This document shows positions 36,441 to 47,036 of a stretch of 64,000 bases of DNA, piece after piece; position 1 is the stretch's first letter, and each line of letters begins with the position of its first letter. The stretch is from Komagataeibacter saccharivorans (GTDB taxonomy: Bacteria; Pseudomonadota; Alphaproteobacteria; Acetobacterales; Acetobacteraceae): positions 104,297 to 168,296 of the forward strand of contig NZ_NKTY01000005.1 of the NCBI RefSeq assembly GCF_003207825.1, read 5' to 3'. Position numbers and translations under genes: made by a program. Under the pieces are notes generated by a model that was not told where the DNA came from, did no database searches, and saw nothing but the letters and a program-made list of their open reading frames with translations.

Positions 36441-37007
36441 TCAGACCTGCTTGATCTCGCGTTCTTTTTCACTCAGCAGTTCGTCAACACGCTTGACGTA
36501 CTGATCGGTCAGCTTCTGGATCGCATCCGACCAGACCTTCACGTCGTCTTCGCTGATGTCGCCGCTCTTTTCCAGCTTCTTGCTCTGGTCCATGCCGTCA
36601 CGACGGACGCCACGTACGGCGATCTTGCCATTTTCAGCATATTTGCCGGCGGCGCGGGCCAGTTCGTTACGGCGTTCTTCCGTAAGCTGGGGAATGGGCA
36701 CGCGCACCGTCTGGCCATCAGCCGCCGGGTTCAGGCCCAGACCGGCATCGCGGATGGCGCGTTCAACCGCGCCAACCAGCGTGCGATCCCATACCTGCAC
36801 CGTCAGCATGCGCGCTTCCGGCACGGCGATGGAGCCGACCTGCGTCAGCGGCACTTCGCCGCCATAGGCTTCAACGCGCACCGGTTCCAGCAGCGCCGGA
36901 CTGGCACGGCCAGAACGCAGGCCCGCGAAATCACGACGCAGGCTTTCAATCGCGCCGTCCATACGGCGGGTCAGATCCGCCAGCAAAGTTTTCTGATCGA
37001 CAGACAC
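36441..37007 (-). CDS. frr: Ribosome recycling factor
   Basis: Splits the post-termination ribosome with EF-G. The 188-residue protein has the RRF three-helix and beta domains: [35 protein letters not shown] and the C-terminal helix ending [12 protein letters not shown]. Length is typical. Next to pyrH as in nearly all bacteria. Confidence 0.97.
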   Translation of the reverse strand: MSVDQKTLLADLTRRMDGAIESLRRDFAGLRSGRASPALLEPVRVEAYGGEVPLTQVGSIAVPEARMLTVQVWDRTLVGAVERAIRDAGLGLNPAADGQTVRVPIPQLTEERRNELARAAGKYAENGKIAVRGVRRDGMDQSKKLEKSGDISEDDVKVWSDAIQKLTDQYVKRVDELLSEKEREIKQV

Positions 37008-37076
37008 TGTGGCCCTCCTTCTAATTCTCTATCCACCGGGCATGACAGCCCATGCGCAAACAGGGATGGTCCTGCT

Positions 37077-37817
37077 TCAGTCCGCCGTCACGATGGTGGT
37101 GAAACGTCCCTCGCCCCGCATGACGCGGGAAAAGGCATCAGGTTCGTGAATGTTGAATACCACGATAGGCAGCCGGTTTTCACGCGCAAGGCTGATGGCC
37201 GCCGCATCCATGACATTGAGGTCATTGGCCAGCACGTCACGGTAGGTCAGGGTATCATAACGCTGCGCGTCAGGGTTCTTGCGCGGATCGTCTGAATAGA
37301 CGCCGTCAACCTGCGTACCCTTGAACAGGGCGTCACATTCCATTTCCGCCGCACGCAGCGCAGCCCCCGTATCGGTCGTGAAGAACGGGTTGCCGGTGCC
37401 GGCGGCGAAAATGACCACGCGGCCCTTTTCCATGTGCCTGACCGCGCGGCGGCGGATATAGGGTTCGGCAATGGAGGACATGTGGATGGCGGTCATGACG
37501 CGCGTGGGCACGCCGTGGCGTTCGAGCGAATTCTGCATGAGCAGCGCATTGATGACGGTGGCCAGCATCCCGGCGTAATCGCCCTGGGCGCGGTCCATGC
37601 CACGGGCTGCTGCGGCCATGCCACGAAAGATGTTCCCGCCGCCAATGACCAGACAGACCTCGATACCCGTGCTGGCGACCGCTGCGACATCTGCCGCGAT
37701 GCCATCAACCGTCGCCGGATCGACCCCGTACGACCCGCTGCCCATCAGGGCCTCCCCCGATACCTTCAGAAGGACGCGCTTGTAGGGGGGAACGTGGGGT
37801 TTGACGGGCTGGGTCAT
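37077..37817 (-). CDS. pyrH: UMP kinase
   Basis: Phosphorylates UMP to UDP. The 246-residue protein opens [15 protein letters not shown], has [12 protein letters not shown] and [20 protein letters not shown] chose the ATG at 37817, where GAGGA lies five bases upstream, over 37874 which would add 19 residues. First gene of pyrH-frr-uppS-cdsA. Confidence 0.96.
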   Translation of the reverse strand: MTQPVKPHVPPYKRVLLKVSGEALMGSGSYGVDPATVDGIAADVAAVASTGIEVCLVIGGGNIFRGMAAAARGMDRAQGDYAGMLATVINALLMQNSLERHGVPTRVMTAIHMSSIAEPYIRRRAVRHMEKGRVVIFAAGTGNPFFTTDTGAALRAAEMECDALFKGTQVDGVYSDDPRKNPDAQRYDTLTYRDVLANDLNVMDAAAISLARENRLPIVVFNIHEPDAFSRVMRGEGRFTTIVTAD

Positions 37818-37934
37818 TGGTCCTCGGAACAGATCAGGCAAACAGGGCAAGGAACGGGCAGGCCACCCGGCCATGCCCTGTCATATAGAGGGAAGCCCCC
37901 CCCCACAAGCCGATGATGCCCCTCTTTTAAGGAT

Positions 37935-38849
37935 TCAGGATGCGTCATCCAGGCCGATGGCGCGCAGGCGGGCGCGCTCCTCATCCCATCCGGCGCGTTC
38001 CTTCACATTCAGGAAAAGATGGCATGTGCGCCCCAGCAGGCGGCCCAGTTCGCGCCGCGCCTTTTCGCCTATGGCGCGAATCCGGCTGCCGCGCTCGCCA
38101 ATCAGGATCGCCTTGTGCGACGCCCGCGCCACGTAGATGGTGACATCGATGCGGACCGAGCCATCGGGCCGTTCTTCAAACCCTTCGGTCTCGGCAGTGG
38201 CGGAATACGGCACTTCCTCATGCGTCTGCAGGAATATCTGCTCACGCACCAGTTCGGCCGCGAGCAGGCGGTCAGGCAGGTCGGTCAGGTCATCTTCGGG
38301 GTAGAGATAGGGGCCGAGGGGCAGTTCGGTCGCCAGACGGTCCATAAGGTCGTCCACCCCTTCGCCTGAGCGGGCGCTGACCATGAACACATGCTCCACC
38401 GGCAGGATGGCGGACAGTTCCGCCGTCAGCGGCAGCAGCGCGTCGCGCCGCACCAGATCGGTCTTGTTCAGCACCAGCCACAGCCTGCGCTTCTGTTCCG
38501 CAAGGCGGGTGGCGATGGCACGCAGCGCATCGGTCATGCCCGCGCGCGCATCGACGATCAGCATGGTGATGTCCGCATCTTCCGAACCCGTCCACGCGGC
38601 AGCGACCATGGCACGGTCGAGCTTGCGCTTCGGCTGGAAGATGCCCGGCGTGTCAACCAGCAGCATCTGCGTCTGCTGGCGCATGAGGATGCCCAGCACC
38701 CGAAAGCGCGTCGTCTGCGCCTTGGGGCTGACGATGGACAGCTTGGTCCCCGCCATGCGGTTGAGCAATGTGGACTTGCCCGCGTTGGGCGCCCCCACAA
38801 TGGCCACGAACCCGCAGCGTGTCGTGTTGTCCTGATCCAGCCCAGTCAT
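37935..38849 (-). CDS. era: GTPase Era
   Basis: Binds 16S rRNA during 30S maturation. The 304-residue protein has G1 GAPNAGKSTLLNRM, G3 DTPGIF and G4 NKTDLV, then a C-terminal KH domain with GERGSRIRAIGEKARREL. The ATG shares one base with the rnc stop, the usual rnc-era coupling. Confidence 0.97.
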   Translation of the reverse strand: MTGLDQDNTTRCGFVAIVGAPNAGKSTLLNRMAGTKLSIVSPKAQTTRFRVLGILMRQQTQMLLVDTPGIFQPKRKLDRAMVAAAWTGSEDADITMLIVDARAGMTDALRAIATRLAEQKRRLWLVLNKTDLVRRDALLPLTAELSAILPVEHVFMVSARSGEGVDDLMDRLATELPLGPYLYPEDDLTDLPDRLLAAELVREQIFLQTHEEVPYSATAETEGFEERPDGSVRIDVTIYVARASHKAILIGERGSRIRAIGEKARRELGRLLGRTCHLFLNVKERAGWDEERARLRAIGLDDAS

Positions 38850-39622
38850 TATTCGTGCCCTTTACGGTGCGTGGAGGCGTTGGCCTGCCTGTCCGCGCCA
38901 AGCTGGCGCAGCAGGTCGGATGCGGCGTCGCTTTCGGCCGCGCGCTTGCTTCCGGCTACGCCCTGCCCGGTTTTTCCCTGTGCGTCCACCGCAATGACGA
39001 AACGCGGCGCATGCGATGGGCCATCCGATGATACAACGCGGTACTGCGGCAAAGGCAGCGCGCGCGCCAGCACCCATTCCTGCAATGCGGTCTTGGGGTC
39101 CTTGGGCGGCCTGGCCTGCGCCACGATGGATTCATTCCATACCCGCCGCACGAAGCCACGCGCGGGGTCCAGCCCGCCATCCAGATAAATGGCGCCAAGG
39201 ATGGCTTCCACCGCATCCGCCAGCACATTGGCGGTCTGGCGCACCCCGGCACGCGCCTCGTGCTCGGCTACGTCCAGCGCGGAATGAAGCCCCATATCCT
39301 GCGCAATCCGGGCCAGCACCGTGCGCGAAACCAGATGCGCGTGCCGGGGGCCAAGCGCGCCTTCCTGCTCATCGGGAAAGCGTTCGAGCAGCCATTCCGC
39401 CATAAGCAGGCCCAGCACGCGGTCGCCTATGAATTCCAGCCGCTCGTTGGACCCGGCCCCACGCTGCGCCGTGCCCTGACGCGCGCGCCTGCCGCCATTG
39501 CGCTCATGCGCGGCGGAGCGGTGCGTCAGGGCGCGCAGCAACAGTTCGGGCCGGGTGAAATGATAGCCAAGACACCCTTCCAGCCGTTTGATTTCGGCTG
39601 CGGGCACACCTGCGGCCTGCAT
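38849..39622 (-). CDS. rnc: Ribonuclease III
   Basis: Cleaves double-stranded RNA in rRNA precursors. The signature NERLEFIGDRVLGLLMAEWL carries the catalytic acidic residues; ADAVEAILGAIYLDGG supplies the second acidic cluster. A C-terminal dsRNA-binding domain follows (LQEWVLARALPLPQYRVVS). I placed the start at the ATG at 39622, one base past the lepB stop codon; the open frame upstream is lepB read in another phase. 257 residues. Confidence 0.96.
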   Translation of the reverse strand: MQAAGVPAAEIKRLEGCLGYHFTRPELLLRALTHRSAAHERNGGRRARQGTAQRGAGSNERLEFIGDRVLGLLMAEWLLERFPDEQEGALGPRHAHLVSRTVLARIAQDMGLHSALDVAEHEARAGVRQTANVLADAVEAILGAIYLDGGLDPARGFVRRVWNESIVAQARPPKDPKTALQEWVLARALPLPQYRVVSSDGPSHAPRFVIAVDAQGKTGQGVAGSKRAAESDAASDLLRQLGADRQANASTHRKGHE

Positions 39623-39623
39623 A

Positions 39624-40436
39624 TCAGCGAACCCCCATGAACAGCCTGTTCCACCGGATTTCAGCAGGCCAGTACCAGAACTGCCAGAACGGATGCGCGC
39701 CATCGACAGACATGAATATCCATTTCGCCTGCCCGACCAGATTTTCCATGGGCACGAAGCCCAGATCCTGCGGCTCGTCCCCCATGAAGCGGCTGTCGGC
39801 GCTATCATCGCGGTTGTCGCCCATGGCGAAGAAATAGCCCGGCGGCACGACATATTCGGGCGTGTCGTTCTTGCCGCCCTCATCCGTCAGTTTCAGGATG
39901 TCATGCGCAACCGGCCCATGGCCGCCACTACCGGGCAGGATCTCGCGGTAGCGATCCCCCTCCATGTGGGTGCGGTGTTCATCGATCGCCACATATTCGC
40001 CTTCCGGCTCACGCGGGACTTCCTGACCGTTGAGGTAAAGCCTGCCCATACGCATCTGGATCACATCGCCGGGCAGGCCGACAATGCGCTTGATGTAATC
40101 AATGGACGTATCCTTGGTGAACCGGAACACGGCCACGTCACCACGATGGGGCAGGCTGTTGAATATCCGGCCTTCGAACAGGTTTGGCGAACCGGGCAGA
40201 GAAAAGCGGGAATAGCCGTAGCTGTATTTTGCCACCCACACATAATCGCCCACCTGTAGCGTCGGGATCATGGAGGCGGAGGGGATATTGAACGGCTCGA
40301 ACAGTACGGTACGCACACTGATGGCCAGCACCCCGGCAATGACGATGGTGCGCAGCAGTTCAAGCAGACCGCCCTCGCGGCGCGATGTCCCGGCCTTGGG
40401 AGAGGAAGAAAATGTCTTGTTATCGTCCATTGGCAT
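39624..40436 (-). CDS. lepB: Signal peptidase I
   Basis: Removes signal peptides at the periplasmic face. The 270-residue protein has one N-terminal membrane helix (TIVIAGVLAISVRTVLF), the serine nucleophile in IPSASMIPTLQVGD and the lysine base in DYIKRIVGLPGD. The GDNRDDSADSRF motif near the C-terminus confirms family SPase I. Two ATGs two codons apart start the gene. Upstream of rnc-era. Confidence 0.96.
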   Translation of the reverse strand: MPMDDNKTFSSSPKAGTSRREGGLLELLRTIVIAGVLAISVRTVLFEPFNIPSASMIPTLQVGDYVWVAKYSYGYSRFSLPGSPNLFEGRIFNSLPHRGDVAVFRFTKDTSIDYIKRIVGLPGDVIQMRMGRLYLNGQEVPREPEGEYVAIDEHRTHMEGDRYREILPGSGGHGPVAHDILKLTDEGGKNDTPEYVVPPGYFFAMGDNRDDSADSRFMGDEPQDLGFVPMENLVGQAKWIFMSVDGAHPFWQFWYWPAEIRWNRLFMGVR

Positions 40437-40555
40437 AAGCGCTCTTTAATCCGGATCTGGTATCGACCGGGCACGGACCGCCGGACGAATAACGTGCGGA
40501 TCAAGCCCACGCACCCCCGCCGTGTCAAGCATTGCCCTTGCGGAAGGGAATGGGA

Positions 40556-40969
40556 TCAGTCCGCAGCGGCCTTTTCCGCCATGATCATGACCTGCGCGAA
40601 GGCGTAGGGATGCTCGTCCGTCATCGTCAGGAAAATCCGCGCGGCATGTCCGGCAGGCAGCAGCGTTTCCAGCCGCGCCAGCGCACCGCCGGTCAGCCGC
40701 ATGACAGGCTGGCCACCGGGCAGGTTTTCGACCCCCATGTCGTGATGGAACACGCCCTGCGCGAACCCCGTACCCAGCGCCTTCGCACAGGCTTCCTTCG
40801 CCGCCCAGCGCTTGGCATAGGTACCCAGTCGGGCGGTTCCCTGCCTGCGCTCCGCCGCTGCCTGTTCCCGGTCCGTGAAGACCCGTTTCAGGAACCTGCC
40901 ATCATGACGCGCCAGTACCGTCTCGATCCGCCTGACATCGCACAGGTCGGAGCCTATGCCGATCAGCAT
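40556..40969 (-). CDS. acpS: Holo-[acyl-carrier-protein] synthase
   Basis: Transfers phosphopantetheine from CoA to ACP. The 137-residue protein has metal-binding Asp8 ([13 protein letters not shown]) and Glu59 ([14 protein letters not shown]), the two expected ligands. It starts three bases after the rsh stop codon. Confidence 0.95.
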   Translation of the reverse strand: MLIGIGSDLCDVRRIETVLARHDGRFLKRVFTDREQAAAERRQGTARLGTYAKRWAAKEACAKALGTGFAQGVFHHDMGVENLPGGQPVMRLTGGALARLETLLPAGHAARIFLTMTDEHPYAFAQVMIMAEKAAAD

Positions 40970-40972
40970 GAC

Positions 40973-43297
40973 CTAACCCCTTGCCCGTTCAACCTGAACC
41001 ACGCCCTTGGCGGAACGCAGCCCCACCATGATGGCGGTCAGGTGCCGCAGGTCGCGCACTTCGATATCAGCAAGGATTTCCATGAATTCAAGCTGACGGT
41101 TGACGATACGCAGGTTGGCCATGATGCCTTCATGCTTGGTGGCGATATTGGTCAGTGTCGCCAGCATGGCCGGTTCATTGGCCGTCACCACGCTCAGCCG
41201 CCCGGTATGGTGCCCGGTCGCATTGCGGGCGATCAGGTCGTAATCCCAGTCGAGGTCCATGAAGCGTTCAGGCGTTGCGGCAAAGGTTTCCAGCGTCTGG
41301 CACCCCAGCGTATGCACCGTGATCCCCTTGCCGGTCGAGACGATCCCCACGATCCGGTCGCCGGGCAGCGGATGGCAGCATCCGGCGAAATGCACCGCCA
41401 TACCCGCACCCACGCCCGCCAGCGCCATGCCCGCTGCCGGTCTGCGCCGCCCTGCGGCACCACCGGACGCCCCGGCGGAGGAACGCATGGACAGGCCCGG
41501 CACCATACGCGGCGCACGCGGGGCGCGGCGCAGTTCGGGATAGGCAAGCTGCACCACTTCCCGCGCGGACTGGTTGCCATTGCCCACGGCCACATACAGG
41601 TCGGCCACGGTCTGCAGGCGCAGGTCCTTGAGCAGGCTGTCCAGCACCTTTTCCGATCCGTCCACCCCTTCCTGCCGGAACGCCTTGGCCAGCGCTACGC
41701 GGCCACTTTCCAGATGGGCTTCACGCTGCTGCAGGGCGACATGACGGCGGATACGCGCCCGCGCCTTGCCGGTAACGACAAAGCGTTCCCACGACGGCGA
41801 AGGCGTGCCGCCGCGCGCGGTCATGATCTCGACCTGATCGCCGTTCTGCAGTTCATGGCGCAGCGGCATGAGCCGCCCGTTTATGCGCGCACCCACACAC
41901 GCATCGCCAACCTGGCTATGCACGGCATAGGCGAAATCGACCGGCGTCGCCCCACGCGGCAGGGGAATGAGCTGCCCCTTGGGGGTAAAGCAGAAAACCT
42001 GATCCTGATAGAGTTCGAGCTTCGTGTTCTCGAGGAACTCGTCGGGGGCTGCCGAATCTTCCAGAATGTCCAGCAGGTCCTGCACCCAGCGCAGCCCGGA
42101 CACGACACCCCTGGCCGCGCCATTGGCGCCCGCATCGGGCAACTGTTTGTACAGCCAGTGCGAGGCCACGCCGTTTTCGGCCACGTCGTGCATTTCCGCC
42201 GTGCGGATCTGCACCTCGATCTTCTGGTTGCGCGGATGGCGCAGCGTCACCCCGGTATGCAGGCTCTGGTAACCATTGGCCTTGGGGGTGGAAATATAGT
42301 CCTTGAAGCGCCCGGCAATGACCGGATAGGCGCCATGCACCGCCCCAAGCGCGATATAGCAGGCTTCCCGCGATGGAACGATGATGCGGAACGCCATGAT
42401 GTCGGAAAGCTGCTCGAACGCGACATTGCGCCGCTGCATCTTTTCCCAGATGGAATAGGGCGTCTTTTCGCGCCCGGTCACATCCACGCCTTCCACCCCG
42501 GCATCGGCGCACAGGGCCAGAAGTTCGCGGCGGATTTCCTCGATAACGTCAGCACCCTGCCCGCGCAGGTAATTGAGGCGGGCGCGGATGGTCGCCATCG
42601 CTTCCGGCTCAAGTGCCGCGAAAGACAGGTTCTGGAGTTCGCCCTTCACCTTGTCCATGCCGATACGACCGGCAAGGGGGGCGTAGATTTCCATGGTTTC
42701 GCGCGCGATGCGCTGCCTGCGGTCCAGACGCTGCACGTAATGCAGCGTGCGCATGTTGTGCAGGCGGTCCGCCAGCTTGACCAGCAGCACGCGGATATCG
42801 CGCGACATCGCAAGCACGAGCTTGCGGAAATTCTCGGCCTGCTTGGTCCGGTCGGACTGAAGCTCCAGCCGCGTCAGCTTGGTGACGCCATCAACCAGTT
42901 CGGCAACCGTATTGCCGAATTTGTCGCGCAGTTCCTGCTGGGTGACACCCGTATCCTCGATGGTGTCATGCAGCAGGGCTGTAATGATGGATGCGGTATC
43001 GAGGTGGAAGCCCGCCAGTATGTTGGCGACGGCCAGCGGGTGGGTGATGTAGGGATCACCGTTGTCGCGCGCCTGCCCGGCATGGGCGGCCTGCGCCACC
43101 GCGAAGGCCCGCCGGATCAGGTCCGCATCGGCCGACGGGTCATAAGCGTGGATGCGGCGGATCAGCCCCTCGCACGAGATGACCCGCTCCCCTTCGCCCT
43201 GCACGGCAGGCAGGGCCACCGCACCCTCGGTCACTCCACCTGTGGCAGGCACAGGCATGGAAGAAGATGTCGTTTCCGATCTGACCGGGTCAGTCAC
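40973..43297 (-). CDS. rsh: Bifunctional (p)ppGpp synthetase/hydrolase, RelA/SpoT family
   Basis: The single Rsh enzyme of alphaproteobacteria makes and degrades (p)ppGpp. The 774-residue protein has an HD hydrolase domain (LLHDTIEDTG near 110), the synthetase domain (FKDYISTPKANGYQSLHT, EVQIRTAEMHD), a TGS domain (IPLPRGATPVDFAYAVHS) and a C-terminal ACT domain. The intact HD motif argues for hydrolase activity. It lies downstream of rpoZ by 21 bases. Confidence 0.96.
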   Translation of the reverse strand: MTDPVRSETTSSSMPVPATGGVTEGAVALPAVQGEGERVISCEGLIRRIHAYDPSADADLIRRAFAVAQAAHAGQARDNGDPYITHPLAVANILAGFHLDTASIITALLHDTIEDTGVTQQELRDKFGNTVAELVDGVTKLTRLELQSDRTKQAENFRKLVLAMSRDIRVLLVKLADRLHNMRTLHYVQRLDRRQRIARETMEIYAPLAGRIGMDKVKGELQNLSFAALEPEAMATIRARLNYLRGQGADVIEEIRRELLALCADAGVEGVDVTGREKTPYSIWEKMQRRNVAFEQLSDIMAFRIIVPSREACYIALGAVHGAYPVIAGRFKDYISTPKANGYQSLHTGVTLRHPRNQKIEVQIRTAEMHDVAENGVASHWLYKQLPDAGANGAARGVVSGLRWVQDLLDILEDSAAPDEFLENTKLELYQDQVFCFTPKGQLIPLPRGATPVDFAYAVHSQVGDACVGARINGRLMPLRHELQNGDQVEIMTARGGTPSPSWERFVVTGKARARIRRHVALQQREAHLESGRVALAKAFRQEGVDGSEKVLDSLLKDLRLQTVADLYVAVGNGNQSAREVVQLAYPELRRAPRAPRMVPGLSMRSSAGASGGAAGRRRPAAGMALAGVGAGMAVHFAGCCHPLPGDRIVGIVSTGKGITVHTLGCQTLETFAATPERFMDLDWDYDLIARNATGHHTGRLSVVTANEPAMLATLTNIATKHEGIMANLRIVNRQLEFMEILADIEVRDLRHLTAIMVGLRSAKGVVQVERARG

Positions 43298-43318
43298 CTT
43301 CCACCCTTTCGCCAGATG

Positions 43319-43711
43319 TTACCGGCCCCGTCCGCTCAGGGCCGCCTCGACAGAGGCTTCAAGTTCTTCAGCCGTCATGCCGCCGGAATTGCGGGCCTCT
43401 TCCTCGGCCGAGACATCCTGCAGGCCGAAGATGTTCTGTTCGGTCGGGATCAGGTCGACCACTTCCTCATCGGCAGGCTCCGGCTCGGGCGCGCGGGCCA
43501 GGGAGCGGACGAGGTCGCTGCGGATCTGGTCCAGACCGACGGTCTGGTCAGCAATTTCGCGCAGGGCGACGACGGGGTTCTTGTCGTTATCGCGGTCAAC
43601 CGTCATTTCCTCGCCCCGGGACAGGGCGCGCGCACGCTGGGCAGCCAGCAGCACCAGTTCAAAACGATTGGGAACCCGCTCAACGCAGTCCTCGACAGTG
43701 ACGCGTGCCAT
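43319..43711 (-). CDS. rpoZ: RNA polymerase omega subunit
   Basis: Omega aids assembly of RNA polymerase and forms part of a ppGpp site. The 130-residue protein begins [24 protein letters not shown], the family opening. The C-terminal half is a long acidic extension (from about residue 75) common in alphaproteobacteria. It is followed by rsh, giving a ppGpp-related pair. Confidence 0.96.
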   Translation of the reverse strand: MARVTVEDCVERVPNRFELVLLAAQRARALSRGEEMTVDRDNDKNPVVALREIADQTVGLDQIRSDLVRSLARAPEPEPADEEVVDLIPTEQNIFGLQDVSAEEEARNSGGMTAEELEASVEAALSGRGR

Positions 43712-43792
43712 CAGGCCTGAACTCCGGTTATTAATTGGTTACGTGGATCAGAATTTACCTTACTAGCCCCACCCCTGTCCTGATGCAAGCAT

Positions 43793-44332
43793 TCAGTCGG
43801 CGGGCGTGGCCTTCATCACGGCGATGTCCTGATCCGCCACGCCGGGCAGGAAGGCGTCAAGCCCCTGCCCCGTAACCGGATCGCGCCAGTCGGGCATGAC
43901 ATCGCGCAGCGGCAGCACGACGAAGGCCCGCTGCGTCGCGCGCGGGTGTGGTATAACGGGGTCAGGACTGGCGCGCACCAGATCGCCCATGGAAATGATA
44001 TCAAGATCAAGCGGCCGGGCGGCATTGACCACCGTACGCCTGCGCCCGGCGCGGGCCTCGATTTCATGCAGACGGGCCAGCAGGCCAGCAGGATCGATCC
44101 GGCCCGACAGCCGCACGATGCCATTAACATAAGGTGGCTGGCCCGATGGTGGCACGGGCGCGCTTTCATACCAGCGCGACACCGCCACGACCGACAGGCC
44201 GGGAATGCGCCCCAGTTCGTCCACCGCCCACAGGCAGGTGGCAGCCGCAGTTTCACCACTTTCGCGCGGCAGGTTCGCGCCCACCGCAATCACGATATCC
44301 GTAAGGGAAGCAGGAGGTTGCAGCATTGTCAT
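43793..44332 (-). CDS. folK: 2-amino-4-hydroxy-6-hydroxymethyldihydropteridine diphosphokinase
   Basis: Pyrophosphorylates the pterin precursor of folate. The 179-residue protein has VAVGANLP-type N-terminus (VIAVGANLPRE), RWYESAPV, PYVNGIVRL and the metal-binding NAARPLDLDIISMG. The start is uncertain between ATGs at 44332 and 44326; neither has a strong ribosome site. It stands alone, divergent from the NYN gene. Confidence 0.95.
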   Translation of the reverse strand: MTMLQPPASLTDIVIAVGANLPRESGETAAATCLWAVDELGRIPGLSVVAVSRWYESAPVPPSGQPPYVNGIVRLSGRIDPAGLLARLHEIEARAGRRRTVVNAARPLDLDIISMGDLVRASPDPVIPHPRATQRAFVVLPLRDVMPDWRDPVTGQGLDAFLPGVADQDIAVMKATPAD

Positions 44333-44526
44333 ATGAAAACTGTATTCCGGGCGTTCACGGTCGGTTAGTAATTCCCCCCACAGGAAACTTCTGGAAGGCA
44401 ACCGGCTTCATACACCATGAATCATTATGTCCGACAACTTTCACTTCGATGCCCGAATACATACCCATAACGAAATTTAACGTGACCGCGACATCTCCAC
44501 TTTCTTGTTTCAGGGACTGACCGTAA

Positions 44527-45135
44527 ATGTTTTTTCAACCACAGGATCGGCTCTGCCTCTTCATAGATGGCACCAGCCTGTATTCCGCATCCCGCAACCT
44601 TGGATTTGAAGTCGACTATCGCAAGCTGCTGCAGTTTTTCCGCTCGAAATCAAACGTCCTGCGCGCCTATTACTATTCCGCCGTACTGGACACCGAAGAA
44701 TATTCTCCGCTGAAGCCCCTGACGGACTGGCTGGTCTATAACGGCTATACGCTGGTGACCAAGAACGCGCGGGAATTCATCGACCATAACGGCCGCCGCC
44801 GGGTGCGCGGCAACATGGATGTCGAACTGACGGTGGACATGATGGAAATGGCCCCGCATATCGACCATGCGGTGCTGTTCAGCGGGGATTCCGATTTCCG
44901 CCGCGTGCTGGAAGCCGTGCAGCGTCAGGGCGTGCGGGCCACCGTGGTCGGATCGATCAAGACCACGCCGCCGCTGATTGGTGACGAACTGCGCCGTCAG
45001 GCCGACCAGTTCATCGAACTGGCGGATATCGCCACCCATTTCATGCGTCGCCAGATTGAAAACCGGCCCCAGCGCGCGCCTGCGCCGCCCGTTCGCCACC
45101 CGGCGGACCAGATGAGCGAAAACGACGACGAATAA
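44527..45135 (+). CDS. NYN domain / LabA-DUF88 family protein
   Basis: NYN proteins have a PIN-like fold and are thought to be metal-dependent ribonucleases. The 202-residue protein shows LFIDGTSLYSASRNLG with the first Asp, VELTVDMME with the second, and AVLFSGDSDFRRVLEAV with the S-G-D-S-D pair. The last 30 residues are Arg/Pro-rich and could bind nucleic acid. It is monocistronic, with a terminator hairpin after it. The RNA target is unknown. Confidence 0.88.
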   Translation: MFFQPQDRLCLFIDGTSLYSASRNLGFEVDYRKLLQFFRSKSNVLRAYYYSAVLDTEEYSPLKPLTDWLVYNGYTLVTKNAREFIDHNGRRRVRGNMDVELTVDMMEMAPHIDHAVLFSGDSDFRRVLEAVQRQGVRATVVGSIKTTPPLIGDELRRQADQFIELADIATHFMRRQIENRPQRAPAPPVRHPADQMSENDDE

Positions 45136-45142
45136 CGGCCAT

Positions 45143-45166
45143 CCCCGCCCGGACAGCCGGGCGGGG
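45143..45166. terminator. Bidirectional terminator hairpin between NYN gene and mqo
   Basis: CCCCGCCCGG and CCGGGCGGGG form a perfect 10-bp stem with an ACAG loop, seven bases past the NYN stop and nine past the convergent mqo stop. No T-run, so perhaps Rho-assisted. Confidence 0.6.
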
Positions 45167-45175
45167 AACCTGCCT

Positions 45176-46672
45176 TCAGCCCTGTAACTGCAATACCTTA
45201 CGGGTGCGCTCACGCACCTGCGCGCACATCTGCGCATCCTGCCCCAGTCGCGTGCCGAAGGACGGCACGATCTCACGCAGGCGGGCATCCCACTGCGGCA
45301 TGCGGCTGGCGAAGCAGCGCTGCAGCACCGTCAGCATGATGGGGGCCGCCGTGGATGCGCCGGGGGATGCCCCCAGCAGGGCCGCCACGGACCCGCCGGC
45401 ACCGGTCACGACCTCCGTCCCGAACTGAAGCACGCCGCCGCGTGTCGCATCTTTCTTGATGACCTGCACGCGCTGGCCCGCGGTAATCAGTTCCCAGTCT
45501 TCCTTGCGGGCGGTGGGGACGAAATCACGCAGCGCCTTCATCCGGTCCTCATTGGACTGGAGAACCTGCTGGATCAGGTATTTTGTCAGCGCCATGTTGT
45601 CGCGGGCGACCGCCATCATGGCCCCGATATTGTCCATGCGAATCGAGCGCGGCAGATCCAGCCACGATCCCGACTTCAGGAACTTGGTCGAGAACCCGGC
45701 ATACGGCCCGAACAGCAGCCCGCGCTGTCCATCGATCACGCGGGTATCGAGATGCGGCACCGACATCGGGGGCGCACCAACCGACGCCTTGCCGTACACC
45801 TTGGCATGATGGCGGGCGACGACATCGGGATTGGTGCAGCGCAGGAACTGCCCGCTGACCGGGAAACCGCCAATGCCGTGCGCTTCGGGTATGCCACTTT
45901 TCTGCAGAAGCGGCAGCGCGCCACCACCCGCACCAATGAACACGAACTTCGCGCGCACCTTGCGCTCCGCCCCACCATGCATGGCGCGGACCGATACATC
46001 CCATTCATTGTTGCCTGCGGGCTTCAGGTCCTCGACTTCATGGGCGAGGTTGAGTTCAAAGCCGGGCTTGCCCTGCAGAAGCTGGATCAGGCGGCGTGTC
46101 AGCGCACCGAAATTCACGTCCGTTCCCGCCGGGTGCCATGTGGCGGCAAGCGGCTGGCCCGGCGCGCGGTCCTGCATGACCAGCGGCATCCACTGGGCAA
46201 GCTGCGCCTCATCGGTCGAGAAGGACATGCCTTCGAATAACGGATGATCCTGCAACGCCGCATGCCGCCTGCGCAGGAAATCCACGTTTTCCGGCCCCCA
46301 GACGAAGCTCATATGCGCGATGGGGTTGAGGAAATCGCGCGGGGAGGCGATCTGTCCCGTTTCCACAAGATAGGACCAGAACTGACGCGAGATCTGGAAG
46401 GCTTCGTTGACCGCGACCGCCTTGGAAATATCCACATTCCCGTCCGGGCGGAGCGGCGTGTAGTTCAGTTCGCACAGGGCGGAATGACCCGTGCCCGCGT
46501 TGTTCCACGCATTGGAACTTTCCAGCGCCACATCATCGAGCCGTCCGAACAGGGCAATGGACAGGTTGGGCTCAAGCTGCCGCAGCAGCGCGCCCAGTGT
46601 TGCACTCATGATCCCGCCGCCAATCAGGACCACATCATAGGTGGAAGCGGAGGATGAGGGATTCGAGGTCAT
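45176..46672 (-). CDS. mqo: Malate:quinone oxidoreductase
   Basis: A peripheral membrane FAD enzyme that oxidises malate to oxaloacetate and reduces quinone, replacing or supplementing NAD-malate dehydrogenase in acetic acid bacteria. The 498-residue protein has the FAD motif [36 protein letters not shown] and the C-terminal [17 protein letters not shown] lies seven bases before the ATG. It appears monocistronic. Confidence 0.97.
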   Translation of the reverse strand: MTSNPSSSASTYDVVLIGGGIMSATLGALLRQLEPNLSIALFGRLDDVALESSNAWNNAGTGHSALCELNYTPLRPDGNVDISKAVAVNEAFQISRQFWSYLVETGQIASPRDFLNPIAHMSFVWGPENVDFLRRRHAALQDHPLFEGMSFSTDEAQLAQWMPLVMQDRAPGQPLAATWHPAGTDVNFGALTRRLIQLLQGKPGFELNLAHEVEDLKPAGNNEWDVSVRAMHGGAERKVRAKFVFIGAGGGALPLLQKSGIPEAHGIGGFPVSGQFLRCTNPDVVARHHAKVYGKASVGAPPMSVPHLDTRVIDGQRGLLFGPYAGFSTKFLKSGSWLDLPRSIRMDNIGAMMAVARDNMALTKYLIQQVLQSNEDRMKALRDFVPTARKEDWELITAGQRVQVIKKDATRGGVLQFGTEVVTGAGGSVAALLGASPGASTAAPIMLTVLQRCFASRMPQWDARLREIVPSFGTRLGQDAQMCAQVRERTRKVLQLQG

Positions 46673-47036
46673 GGCTTTCTCCGGATCGGCATCGGAAACC
46701 CGCTGCGTGGCTGTTCATCGGCTGGACCGGGCAGCCACCCGGCGGCGCGGGGAACCCGGCCTGTTTCATACGTTCATGTCTGACGGCGGCGGTGGCGCGC
46801 ATGGGGTGCCCATACCGGCCGGAGTGTCGCCGTCGTCATTTCTGTCAGCCCTTTCCTTGCCACCATGTGGGACGAGGCGGGGCATCATCTCTGCGCGAGG
46901 AACCCGGTCCATCGCATCGCCCCACGGCGGACGCAGGGACGCGCAACCGCGCCTGCCGCCCTGAAGGCAGGCCCCGGCCCCATGGACACTATCGCGCGAG
47001 CGGGCCGCCCCTCCTTACACACATCACATCGCAGCG
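46673..47036. other. 364-base intergenic region between mqo and the phosphotransacetylase-like gene
   Basis: No gene is supported here. Open frames on the plus strand lack ribosome sites and family features. It must hold the mqo promoter, which I could not place with confidence. GCCTGCC (46951-46957) pairs with GGCAGGC (46966-46972) and could end the upstream minus-strand transcript. Confidence 0.5.

Noticed and set aside
40532..43720. A 1062-codon open frame on the plus strand, antisense to acpS and rsh
   Set aside because: It mirrors rsh, acpS and rpoZ codons. High-GC genes with strong third-position bias leave long antisense frames open. The translation is rich in His, Arg and Gln with no family features.
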